This document shows, one piece after another, positions 1-7,062 of a DNA stretch of 44,448 nucleotides; position 1 is the stretch's first letter, and each line of letters opens with the position of its first letter. The notes under the pieces were generated by a model that worked only from the letters and a program-made list of their open reading frames with translations, searched no databases and was not told the DNA's origin. The position numbers and the translations under genes were made by a program. Source of the DNA: JAKFEW01 sp036675505 (GTDB taxonomy: Bacteria; Cyanobacteriota; Sericytochromatia; S15B-MN24; JAQBPE01); contig JAKFEW010000151.1 of the NCBI GenBank assembly GCA_036675505.1, positions 1 to 44,448 on the forward strand. The letters are read 5' to 3'.

Positions 1-66
1 CCACGAAACGCCGGAGCCGACCTTTTTGCAACGCCAGGTTATGTTCTGATAAAACCAGCAGAAGTG

Positions 67-100
67 CGCGGGGCCTCGTTCGAGGCCCCGCGTCCGTTTT
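67..100 (+). terminator. Rho-independent terminator of a gene left of the window
   Basis: A perfect 12-bp inverted repeat (67-78 with 81-92, core GGGGCCTCG/CGAGGCCCC) is followed by TCCGTTTT at 93-100. The T-run lies on the + side, so it most likely ends a rightward transcript whose gene lies before base 1. Bases 1-66 hold stop codons but no recognisable coding end. It may also help end the leftward lipoprotein gene at 129, though that side has only a short T-run further away. Confidence 0.75.
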
Positions 101-128
101 CATTCAACAGGAGAAATGTCTGCACATG

Positions 129-773
129 TCACCAGGACGGCGCGGGCGGCGTGACGACGCCGTAGCAATAAAACATCTTGTCCTCGTAGCTGCCGTTCTC
201 GCACTTCTCCTTGGCCTCGGCCGACCAGCTGTCGCCCCCGGAACCCGCCGGCTTCCCGCCGCGGCCGGTGAGCTGGGCGGCGCTCTGCTCGCCGACGGCG
301 ATCGCGAGCACGCCGTCGACGAACGCCTGGCGGTCCGCCGCGCTCGTGGTCGGCCAGTTGGCGCGGGTGGCGGTCCAGGTCTCGCGGGCCTTGACGACCT
401 CTCGCTGCGCCTCGGCGGGCTGCGTGGCGAAGTTCTGGGCGAGCCCCTGGATCAGCTGCTCACGCTCGCTCTGTGAAAAGGTCTTCGGGCGACCGATCTC
501 GCCCAGCGCGAACTGAAGCGCGTCGACGAAGGCCTCGGCGTTGTCGCGCGTGAGGCTGTGGCCATTCGCGCTGGCGAGCACCGTGCCTCCGCCCATCGCG
601 CCGCTACTCGCCGCGGCGCCCGGCAACGAAGGGGGCGTCGTGGTGCCGGGCAACGGTGTGGACGTATTGGCGCCAGTCGGCATACCGCTGGTCGGGTTCG
701 CGCACCCGACCAGCGCGCAGGCGCTGAGCGAGGCTGCGAGCACGCGGATGCTGAGAGGCGAAAAACGGCGCAT
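129..773 (-). CDS. Putative lipoprotein of unknown function
   Basis: A 214-aa protein with an N-terminal hydrophobic segment and lipobox ALVGC (Cys24), so it should be lipid-anchored on the periplasmic side. A Ser/Thr/Pro/Gly-rich linker (about residues 27-65) is followed by a mainly helical domain containing a QSEREQLIQG segment. The C-terminus has three cysteines (EKCENG, FYCYG) that could form a disulphide. The start is supported by GGAGG about 8 bases upstream of the ATG. I do not recognise the family. The gene stands alone and is followed by 124 bp to the window edge containing a terminator. Confidence 0.8.
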   Translation of the reverse strand: MRRFSPLSIRVLAASLSACALVGCANPTSGMPTGANTSTPLPGTTTPPSLPGAAASSGAMGGGTVLASANGHSLTRDNAEAFVDALQFALGEIGRPKTFSQSEREQLIQGLAQNFATQPAEAQREVVKARETWTATRANWPTTSAADRQAFVDGVLAIAVGEQSAAQLTGRGGKPAGSGGDSWSAEAKEKCENGSYEDKMFYCYGVVTPPAPSW

Positions 774-885
774 CGTCGGGACCTCCGGAAGTCGGGCGTG
801 TGGACTGGGGGCATCCTAGCACCCATCCAGACGTCGGACCTCCGTCGCCTACCCGGATATCCCGCTGCCCCGGTTTTCGGGATAG

Positions 886-1251
886 CTAAGCCTTCTGGTT
901 GATGAACATGCCCTTCGAGGACACCTGCAGCTTCTCGACGTACGCCCGCAGGGCGTCCTCGAGCGCCGTCCGGTCGGCCTGACGCGCGGCCTGGCCGGCC
1001 TCGCCGCGGCCGCGATGGCCCTTGAGGTCCTCGAGCACCTCCTTGAGCCTCAGCGCCTCGGGGCTGGTGTCCGCCTGGATCTTCGAGGCCAGGGACCTGG
1101 CCCAGCCGATCGGCGCGCCCTCGGGCCTGGCCTCCGCGGCGCGGGCCTCTGCGGCGCGGGCCGCCGCGGCCTCGGGGCGCGCGTCGCCCGCCAGGCGATG
1201 GGATGCACCGTACGCGTGGCCGTTGCCGCGGATACTCTGAATGGTGTTCAT
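886..1251 (-). CDS. Hypothetical small protein, Ala/Arg/Glu-rich
   Basis: A 121-aa soluble protein with no signal peptide or membrane segment. Residues 20-45 are a low-complexity Ala/Arg/Glu stretch with an AAEAR repeat. The C-terminal half (LKEVLEDLKG... ALEDALRAYVEKLQ) is predicted helical or coiled coil. The ATG has GAGAGG upstream. It is separated by 112 bp from the lipoprotein downstream on the same strand, so a shared transcript is possible. No family is recognised; codon composition matches the high-GC neighbourhood. Confidence 0.6.
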   Translation of the reverse strand: MNTIQSIRGNGHAYGASHRLAGDARPEAAAARAAEARAAEARPEGAPIGWARSLASKIQADTSPEALRLKEVLEDLKGHRGRGEAGQAARQADRTALEDALRAYVEKLQVSSKGMFINQKA

Positions 1252-1361
1252 GGACCTGGACCTCTCTGGGGACGGTTGGACGTGAGGGCGATCCGACAGA
1301 CCGATCGCCCATCCTGATCATCGGCCTGAATACTTTTCACTTTAGTATTATTTTAAATATA

Positions 1362-1402
1362 TACTACAGGCCTCCCGGAAGTAATCCGGAAGGCCTATAG
1401 TA
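1362..1402 (-). repeat. 17-bp hairpin in an AT-rich gap
   Basis: Bases 1362-1378 and 1386-1402 form a 17-bp inverted repeat around a 7-base loop. It has two mismatches on the + strand. Transcribed from the minus strand both become G-U pairs, giving a fully paired RNA hairpin followed by UAUAUUUAAAAU. It could be a terminator or part of a small RNA; no minus-strand gene immediately upstream is convincing. Confidence 0.5.
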
Positions 1403-1414
1403 CTTCGCTCGCCA

Positions 1415-1503
1415 TGTTGGTTGGGGTGGTTGGAGCTGGTTGAGATTGAACAGAGATGGGGTGTTGGTTGATTGGGGGTTGGTTGGGGGTTGGTTGGGGA
1501 GGT
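1415..1503 (+). repeat. G/T-rich tract with tandem TTGGGGGTTGG units
   Basis: Within the 546-bp gap between 1251 and 1798 the + strand carries many GG to GGGGG runs separated by TT. Two tandem TTGGGGGTTGG units and part of a third lie near 1473-1499, and a GGTTGG-GGT-GGTTGG block lies at 1419-1433. The arrangement fits two- or three-tetrad G-quadruplexes. I see no gene here: a possible 92-aa minus-strand reading frame (1348-1626) is low-complexity and has no supported start. Confidence 0.55.
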
Positions 1504-1797
1504 GGAAGAGAAAGGAATCCGAGTGAGCCACTTCGTTGTTTCCATAGTCACACTACCAAGGTGATATGACGGGCGTTTTTTCGCTGCGTGAATCGCAGAA
1601 TAATCATCCCCTGCTCGCCTTTTCAATCAATCGCTCAAGCAGCCGATACCTCGGGCGCGAACCCGCATTTTCATTGCCTGTCCTTTACCTGAGCTTGGAG
1701 CGCCGTTAGTCCGATCGCGACAGTTTGTCGACGCTCAGGACCTATGATCAACCTCGAAAGTCGACGCTCGAAATCGAACTCGAAAAGGAGCCTGACC

Positions 1798-2838
1798 ATG
1801 ACCCGCCTTGGCCGCCTCACCGCCCTCACCGCCACGCTCGCCCTGCTGGGTGCGATGGCCGGCTGCGGCACGGGCGCACCGGGCGCGTCGGAGCTCTCGC
1901 TGCGCAGCGTGACGGGCGCCAGGGCCGGCACCAAGGCCGCGGGCAAGGCAGCCGGCAAGAGCGCAGCCACGGCCAAGGCCCCGGTCGCCGCCGCGATCCC
2001 GCCGGCCGCGGCCGGCGCGGGCACGTTGCGCGTGGCCTTCGCGAGCCTCGGCGCAGCGCGCTCCTTGATGGCGCTCGACGACGTCGCGAGCGTGCGCGTC
2101 ACCCTTACTGCCGCCGGCGGCGCCACCCAGGTCCAGACCCTCGATCGCGCAGCGCTCACCGCCGCGAGCCCGGCGGTGGCCTTCGCCGGCGTGCCGGTCG
2201 GCCAGGCGACGCTCCTCGTCGAGGTGCTCGACGCCGCCGGCAACGTGATCGGCCAGTCGCAAGCCAGCGCCGCCGTCGTCGCGCGCCAGACCGTCGAGGT
2301 GGGCCTCACGGTTCGCCTCGCGGCCACCGGCAACGTGGCGGCCACGGTCGCGATCGTCGAAGACGCCACCGTGACGCCGGCCGCCACGCCGACGCCCGCG
2401 CCCACGGCGGCGCCCACCGCCACGCCGGCGCCTTCGGCCTCGCCGTCGCTGCCCAGCTTCCTCGCCTCCACCGCGCCGACCGCCGCCCCGTCGGCGACGC
2501 CCTCGCTGCCCAGCTTCCTCGCCTCGACCATGCCCACGGCCGTGCCGACCGCGACCTATGGCGCGACCCGCGAGGTCTGGGGCCGCCTGTACGACTACGC
2601 CGGCACCCAGATCACCAGCGGCAGCGTGCGCTACACGTCCACCGACGTGGGCGTGCCCTTCGACGTGACGGCCGACCTGCGCGCCGACGGCTACTACTAC
2701 GTGCCGGGCGTGCCGACGGGCGTGACCGTGCAGGTCTCGGCGACCGCCGGCAACCTGGGTGTGACGGCCTGGTACATCTTCTCGGAAGACAACCAGACGT
2801 CCTACGACTGGCTCGACCTCTTCGTCAGCGCGATCTAG
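1798..2838 (+). CDS. Lipoprotein with Pro/Thr linker and C-terminal carboxypeptidase-regulatory-like domain
   Basis: A 346-aa lipoprotein with lipobox GAMAGC (Cys23). The ATG at 1798 is chosen over an in-frame ATG at 1744 because AAAGGAG lies about 10 bases upstream and the signal peptide then begins with MTRLGR. After an Ala/Lys-rich segment comes a beta-rich domain (about 65-180, LRVAFASLG... VRVTLTAAGG). Next is an A/P/T/S linker (about 200-255) containing a duplicated PSLPSFLAST block, then a domain of about 90 residues starting REVWGRLYDYAG, like carboxypeptidase regulatory or transthyretin-like folds. Probably a surface or periplasmic adhesion or structural protein; function unknown. 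Confidence 0.85.
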   Translation: MTRLGRLTALTATLALLGAMAGCGTGAPGASELSLRSVTGARAGTKAAGKAAGKSAATAKAPVAAAIPPAAAGAGTLRVAFASLGAARSLMALDDVASVRVTLTAAGGATQVQTLDRAALTAASPAVAFAGVPVGQATLLVEVLDAAGNVIGQSQASAAVVARQTVEVGLTVRLAATGNVAATVAIVEDATVTPAATPTPAPTAAPTATPAPSASPSLPSFLASTAPTAAPSATPSLPSFLASTMPTAVPTATYGATREVWGRLYDYAGTQITSGSVRYTSTDVGVPFDVTADLRADGYYYVPGVPTGVTVQVSATAGNLGVTAWYIFSEDNQTSYDWLDLFVSAI

Positions 2839-2854
2839 CATCCCGCAAACCGTG

Positions 2855-2867
2855 GCGAAAGTTTCGC
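2855..2867. promoter_or_regulatory. Palindrome upstream of marR gene (candidate operator)
   Basis: GCGAAA-G-TTTCGC is a perfect 13-base palindrome 45 bp before the MarR start and 17 bp after the stop of the preceding gene. MarR proteins are dimers that often repress their own promoters through such sites. A weak terminator stem is the alternative, but no T-run follows. Confidence 0.4.
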
Positions 2868-2911
2868 AGGCGCGTTAAGCTCTGCTGGAGCGCCCCACGA
2901 AGGAGGCCCGC

Positions 2912-3367
2912 GTGGCCGAGCGAGACCCCCGCTATCCAGTTCCGCAAGAAGAGTCGCTGTTGCCCGTGTTCCGGGCGCTGGCGATCTGCAACCAGCGCAC
3001 CGAGCGGATGCTCGACCGCTTCATGGAAGCCAAGGGCCTGACGCCCTCGCAGTTCGACGTGCTCGCGTCGCTCGGCGACCAGCGCGGCATGACGTTCAAG
3101 GAGCTGAGCGAGCAGTCGCTCGTCACGGGCGGCACGCTCACCCCCGTGCTCGGCCGGCTGGAGACGAAGGGCCTCATCCACCGCTGCAAAGGCCCGCAGG
3201 ACGCCCGCCAGACCATCGTCAGCCTCACGCCGGAAGGCCAGGCCCTCTACGAGCAGACGTTCCTGCCCTTCGTCGACCACGCGCGCGCGCGCCTCGCCGG
3301 GTTGACGCCCGCCGAGCAGGCGCAGCTCACCGCGCTGCTCCAGAAGCTCGCCGCGGCGCTCGAGTAA
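2912..3367 (+). CDS. MarR-family transcriptional regulator
   Basis: A 151-aa winged-helix regulator with typical MarR architecture: an N-terminal dimerisation helix, LTPSQFDVLASLGDQRGM leading into the helix-turn-helix (FKELSEQSLVTGGTLTPVLGRLETKGLI), the wing (RCKGPQDARQTIVSLTPEG), and C-terminal dimerisation helices. Members usually dissociate from DNA on binding phenolic ligands or on cysteine oxidation; here the only cysteines are in AICNQ and HRCKG. The GTG start has AAGGAGG seven bases upstream. It is convergent with the BtuF-like gene, 33 bp apart, so its target is more likely itself or a distant gene. Confidence 0.9.
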   Translation: MAERDPRYPVPQEESLLPVFRALAICNQRTERMLDRFMEAKGLTPSQFDVLASLGDQRGMTFKELSEQSLVTGGTLTPVLGRLETKGLIHRCKGPQDARQTIVSLTPEGQALYEQTFLPFVDHARARLAGLTPAEQAQLTALLQKLAAALE

Positions 3368-3400
3368 CCGGCCACTGCCTGGTCGGCTGAAAACACGCCC

Positions 3401-4198
3401 TCAGCGGGGCGAGGAAGCGGCCCAGCGGGTGACGATCGCCCGGATCGCCGCCAGGCCGTCCGTCAGCGCGGCTGGGCCCGGCTGCAGGATCAGCGACGAC
3501 TTGATCTCGTGCACCTCGCCGTCCCGCACCGCCGGGATCGCGTCGAAGCCCGGCCGCGCCGCCACGTGCTCGGGCCGGAAGCGCTTGCCGCACCACGAGC
3601 CGATGATGATGTCCGGCGCCCGCGCGATCACATCCTCGGGCGCCACGAAGCGCTCCTTCGCGGCGCGCCCTGTGGCCTTCTCCGGGAAGATGTCGATCCC
3701 GCCGGCCGCCTCCACCAGCTCCGAGACCCAGCCGATGCCCGAGATGAGCGGGCCGTCCCACTCCTCGAAGTAGACCTTCGGCCTGCGCGGCAACGCCGCC
3801 GCCGCCGCGCGGGCCTCGGCCACGTTCGCGGCCAGCTGCTCGGCCAGCGCCGCGCCGCGCTCGGGCGCGCCGACGAGGGCCCCCAGCGTGCGCACCACGT
3901 CGAGGATCTCCGCCAACGTGCGCTGGTTGAAGGTGTAGACGTTCAGGCCCTGCCGGATGAGGCTCGCCGCGATGTCGGCCTGGATGTCCGAGAAGGCCAG
4001 CACCAGGTCGGGCGCGAGCGCCAGGATCTTCTCGACGTTGGCCGAGGTGAAGGCCGAGACCTTGGGCTTCGTCTTGCGCGCCTCGGGCGGGCGCACGACG
4101 TAGCCGGAGACGCCGACGATGCGGTCTTGCTCGCCGAGCAAGTAGAGCGTCTCGACGGTCTCCTCGGTGAGGCAGACGATGCGTGCGGGTGGGAACAT
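3401..4198 (-). CDS. BtuF-like (cobalamin/heme-type) substrate-binding fold protein without signal peptide
   Basis: A 265-aa protein of the helical-backbone metal/vitamin-receptor family: IVCLTEETVETLYLLGEQDRIVGVS at the N-terminus, VEKILALAPDLVLAF in the first lobe, a linking helix, then a second lobe ending APDIIIGSWCG. Normal BtuF/FhuD proteins are exported and partnered by BtuCD. This one begins directly at the fold with no signal peptide or lipobox, and no ABC genes are adjacent. It starts 3 bp after the symporter stop with GGAGG within the symporter's last codons, so it is translationally coupled. It may bind a corrinoid or other ligand in the cytosol; function is inferred from fold only. 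Confidence 0.85.
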   Translation of the reverse strand: MFPPARIVCLTEETVETLYLLGEQDRIVGVSGYVVRPPEARKTKPKVSAFTSANVEKILALAPDLVLAFSDIQADIAASLIRQGLNVYTFNQRTLAEILDVVRTLGALVGAPERGAALAEQLAANVAEARAAAAALPRRPKVYFEEWDGPLISGIGWVSELVEAAGGIDIFPEKATGRAAKERFVAPEDVIARAPDIIIGSWCGKRFRPEHVAARPGFDAIPAVRDGEVHEIKSSLILQPGPAALTDGLAAIRAIVTRWAASSPR

Positions 4199-4201
4199 GG
4201 G

Positions 4202-5740
4202 CTACGCCTCCGGGCCGAGCAGGGAGCGGCGCTCGAGGGCCGCGAAGCCTTCCTGGGCCGCGGGCTCGGGCCAGAGCCAGGAGACCACGACGCCGGTCAC
4301 GAAGGACAGCGGCAAGGCCACCAGCGCCGGGTTCTTGAGCGGGAACCAGGCCGCCTCGTGGTGCAGGATGTCCACCAGCACGGTGGGCGAGAGGGCGATC
4401 AGCACCAGGCTCGCGAGCGTGCCGGCCCCCATCGAGGCCACCGCCCCGGCCGTCGTGAAGCCGCGCCAGAAGACCGACAGCACCAGCGCGGTCAGGTTCG
4501 CGCTCGCGGCGATCGCGAAGGCCAGGCCCACCATGAAGGCGACGTTCTGGCCCTTGAAGACGATGCCGAGGGCGATCGCGACCACGCCCAGCAGCACCGT
4601 CGCCACGCGCGCCACGCCGAGCTGCTCTGCGGCCTCGGCCTGCCCGCCGCGCACTACGTGCACCCACAGGTCGTGCGAGAGCGAGGCGGCCCCCGAGAGC
4701 GTGAGGCCGGCCACCACCGCCAGGATCGTCGCGAAGGCCACGGCGGCGATGAAGCCCAGGAAGCCGGTGCCGCCGACCGCGGCGGCCAGCAATGGCGCTG
4801 CCATGTTGCCGCCCTTGTCGATCGCCAAGATCGCATCACGCCCGACGATCACCGCCGCGCCGAAGCCCAGGATGAAGGTGACGAGGTAGAAGTAGCCGAT
4901 CAGGCCGGTGGCGTAGAAGACCGACTGGCGCGCGGCCTTGGCGTCCGGAACCGTGTAGAAGCGCATCAGGATGTGGGGCAGCCCGGCCGTGCCGAACATC
5001 AGGGCGAGGCCGAGCGAGACCGCGTCCCACGGGTTCGCGACCAGCGAGCCCGGCCCGAGGCTGGCCGCTCCGTAGCGGACCGCCGCGGCGTCGAAGAGCG
5101 CGAGTGGATTGAAGGCGAAGCGGGCCAGCACGAGCGCCGCGAGCGCCGTGGCGCCGCCGAGCAGCAGCACCGCCTTGATGATCTGCACCCAGGTCGTCGC
5201 GAGCATGCCGCCGAAGAGCACGTAGGCGAGCATCACACAGCCCACGATCAGCACCGCCCACTCGTAAGGCAGGCCGAACATCAGCTGGATCAGGTTGCCC
5301 GCGCCCACCATCTGGGCGATCAGGTAGAAGGCCACCACCGCGAGGCCGCCGCAGGCCGCGGCGATGCGCACCGGCACCTGGCGCAGGCGGAAGGCCACCA
5401 CGTCCGTGAAGGTGTAGCGCCCGAGGTTGCGCAAAGGCTCCGCGACCAGGAACATCACCACGGGCCAGCCGACCAGGAAGCCGATCGCGTACATGAGCCC
5501 GTCGAAGCCCTTGAGCGCGACCATGCCCGCGATGCCGAGGAAGCTCGCGGCGCTCATGTAGTCGCCGGCCAGCGCGAAGCCGTTCTGGACCGCGGTGATG
5601 CCGCCGCCCGCGGCGTAGAAGTCGTGCGTGCTCTTGGTGCGGCGCGCGGCCCAGTAGGTGACGCCCATCGTGAGCGCGATGAAGAGCAGGAAGAAGCCGA
5701 TCGCGACGGGGTTCGGCTGGCCGAGCGCCGCCGTGCTCAT
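4202..5740 (-). CDS. actP: Sodium:solute symporter, ActP (acetate permease) type
   Basis: A 512-aa integral membrane protein with about 13 hydrophobic segments. Features of the SSS family and ActP subgroup are visible: TYWAARRTKSTHDFYAAGGGI near the N-terminus, GLALAGDYMSAASFLGIAGMVALKGFDG, and a long conserved core with FGTAGLPHILMRFYTV. ActP imports acetate and other short monocarboxylates with sodium. The pairing with an upstream DUF485 gene, overlapping by ATGA, is the classical yjcH-actP arrangement and supports the call. The usual acs gene is absent here; instead a BtuF-like gene follows. Substrate identity is therefore inferred. Confidence 0.85.
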   Translation of the reverse strand: MSTAALGQPNPVAIGFFLLFIALTMGVTYWAARRTKSTHDFYAAGGGITAVQNGFALAGDYMSAASFLGIAGMVALKGFDGLMYAIGFLVGWPVVMFLVAEPLRNLGRYTFTDVVAFRLRQVPVRIAAACGGLAVVAFYLIAQMVGAGNLIQLMFGLPYEWAVLIVGCVMLAYVLFGGMLATTWVQIIKAVLLLGGATALAALVLARFAFNPLALFDAAAVRYGAASLGPGSLVANPWDAVSLGLALMFGTAGLPHILMRFYTVPDAKAARQSVFYATGLIGYFYLVTFILGFGAAVIVGRDAILAIDKGGNMAAPLLAAAVGGTGFLGFIAAVAFATILAVVAGLTLSGAASLSHDLWVHVVRGGQAEAAEQLGVARVATVLLGVVAIALGIVFKGQNVAFMVGLAFAIAASANLTALVLSVFWRGFTTAGAVASMGAGTLASLVLIALSPTVLVDILHHEAAWFPLKNPALVALPLSFVTGVVVSWLWPEPAAQEGFAALERRSLLGPEA

Positions 5741-6051
5741 GGCGCGCCTCGCTCGCCGCGCAGGCGCGTGACCTCGGCGTCGTAGCTGTCGTTCGCCCAG
5801 CGCGCGTAGGCGCCGGTGAGCAGCCAGGAGAGCACGATCAGCGCCGCCCCGAGCAGGATCGCCCAGCTCAGCCCGGGGGCGGCGAGGGCGCCCACGCTGG
5901 CCGGGGCGAAGGCCACGAGCAGGACGAAGCCGAAGTAGGCCGCGACGACCAGGGCCGTGAGGCCGAGGCCGACGCGCATGCGGCGGGCCGCGAGGGCTGT
6001 GAGGGCGGGATCCAGCTTCGCTGGTTCGCTTCGGTCATCGGGTGGGGACAT
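5737..6051 (-). CDS. yjcH: DUF485 family membrane protein (YjcH-like)
   Basis: A 104-aa protein with two hydrophobic segments (VGLGLTALVVAAYFGFVLLVAFAP and LSWAILLGAALIVLSWLLTGAYARWAN), the standard DUF485 layout, and a charged C-terminus. These proteins are co-encoded with ActP symporters; their exact role is not settled. The ATG at 6049-6051 is preceded by GGAGG, which is why a longer frame upstream is not used. The stop overlaps the symporter start. The upstream DNA up to 6080 is short because a transposase remnant abuts the promoter region. Confidence 0.85.
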   Translation of the reverse strand: MSPPDDRSEPAKLDPALTALAARRMRVGLGLTALVVAAYFGFVLLVAFAPASVGALAAPGLSWAILLGAALIVLSWLLTGAYARWANDSYDAEVTRLRGERGAP

Positions 6052-6080
6052 GGGAGCCTCCGTCGGCCCGCCATTGTACG

Positions 6081-6515
6081 CTAGCGCCCAGTCTCCGTCT
6101 GCTGAGATGCTGAGATCGCGATTGTTAGATGCTGCCGATATTCGCCATCCGCCGTGAAGCCCGCGGCCTGCGGGCCGTCCTCGACGACCTTGGCCAGCTC
6201 GTGGCGTTGCGCTTGGGTCAGCTTGGGTGCGAGGCACGGCGCCTTCGTCGGGCGCAAGCCCTCCGCCCCCACCGTGTCGTATGCCTTCAGCCAGGTGTTG
6301 GTGGCGGCCCGGCAAACGTCCAGATCCTCGCACAGCGGGATGACGGCCCGACCTTCCAGATGCCGGACGACGGCTTGCGTCCGCCGCCAAGTCGCCAGGT
6401 CGCCCTTGGACTTCGACTCGCTCCGCAATGCCTCAAAAGCCTCCCGAACCGGCCCCGTACGCCGCTCAACGCGGATGGCCTCCCCCTTCTTCGAACGCGC
6501 CGCCGGCTCCTCCAT
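6081..6515 (-). pseudogene. IS630-type transposase remnant (N-terminal helix-turn-helix part only)
   Basis: The reading frame of 144 aa carries the N-terminal DNA-binding half seen in IS630 transposases: a first helix-turn-helix with ATWRRTQAVVRHLEGRAV, a second with TNTWLKAYDTVGAEGLRP, then LTQAQRHELAKVVEDGPQAAGF. The DDE catalytic domain that should follow is missing; the frame ends in unrelated residues about 30 bp before the DUF485 start. I see no clear terminal inverted repeats. It is best read as a decayed insertion that brought or followed the neighbouring AT-rich genes. Confidence 0.65.
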
Positions 6516-6639
6516 TCAAAAGAGCCAACATCTTGATCCTCTCTTGCCCGGTACGCAACCCCGGGGTTTGGCTATCAGGCCTTGAGATCCTGTTTAGCAG
6601 GCTGACCAAGTCGGGTTCTCTTGATGGTGTCGGTATTGG

Positions 6640-6963
6640 TCACCCATTTTTTAGCTTTTGCCGCCTTTTAATCTCATTGTCAACCATTGTTCGGAACTTG
6701 GAAACTATGGATACCGCCTTCGGATCCACCTCGTCAGAGAATGAAACTAAATATTCAAAGTGGCTCTTAACTTGATGATAGCTTTCCAATAGGCGTTCTC
6801 TCGACATCTCTTCAATTTCGATTTTTTCTGAAATGAGGTCGCTAAGTGTTTCAAATCCAGAAAATCTAACACCGTCAACTTCGCTCCCCCGGTGAAGCTC
6901 AGTAGCTAGTTTGATGCTATAAAGCTCTTCTTCTGTGAAGCCACTCTTGCTGTCTGCGTTCAT
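6640..6963 (-). CDS. Small AT-rich gene next to toxin-like lipoprotein; candidate immunity protein
   Basis: A 107-aa acidic and helical soluble protein with no signal peptide: an acidic N-terminal half (EEELYSIKLATELH, EIEEMSRERLLESY) and a basic C-terminus (EIKRRQKLKNG). The ATG at 6961-6963 is preferred over an in-frame TTG one codon earlier. Its base composition is far lower in GC than the surroundings, like the 3' end of the large gene 99 bp upstream on the same strand. Position, size and composition match an immunity gene following a polymorphic toxin, but I do not recognise the family, so the role is inference from context. Confidence 0.65.
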   Translation of the reverse strand: MNADSKSGFTEEELYSIKLATELHRGSEVDGVRFSGFETLSDLISEKIEIEEMSRERLLESYHQVKSHFEYLVSFSDEVDPKAVSIVSKFRTMVDNEIKRRQKLKNG

Positions 6964-7062
6964 CAAATCGATACCCCTTTGGCAAACGGGAATGAGCGCG
7001 CACTGGCCGGCAAAGCAGATTTACTGCTACGTGCCGACATGATGCGCGCTATGACGTGGGAG

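Noticed and set aside
1419..1433. GGTTGG-GGT-GGTTGG differs by one base from the synthetic thrombin-binding DNA aptamer
   Set aside because: Two-tetrad G-quadruplex sequences are simple and this lies in a GT-rich tract; the likeness is coincidental beyond shared quadruplex potential.
1348..1626. 92-aa minus-strand reading frame
   Set aside because: Low-complexity Thr/Pro/Asn content from the GT tract, no supported start, spans the hairpin.
3509..5785. 758-aa plus-strand open frame
   Set aside because: Arg/Asp/Gly/His-rich shadow of the BtuF-like, ActP and DUF485 genes, which show clear family motifs on the other strand.
6575..6643. 22-codon frame starting GTG that overlaps the stop of the AT-rich small gene (GTGA)
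   Set aside because: Too short and without any recognisable feature; overlap of this kind arises easily by chance.
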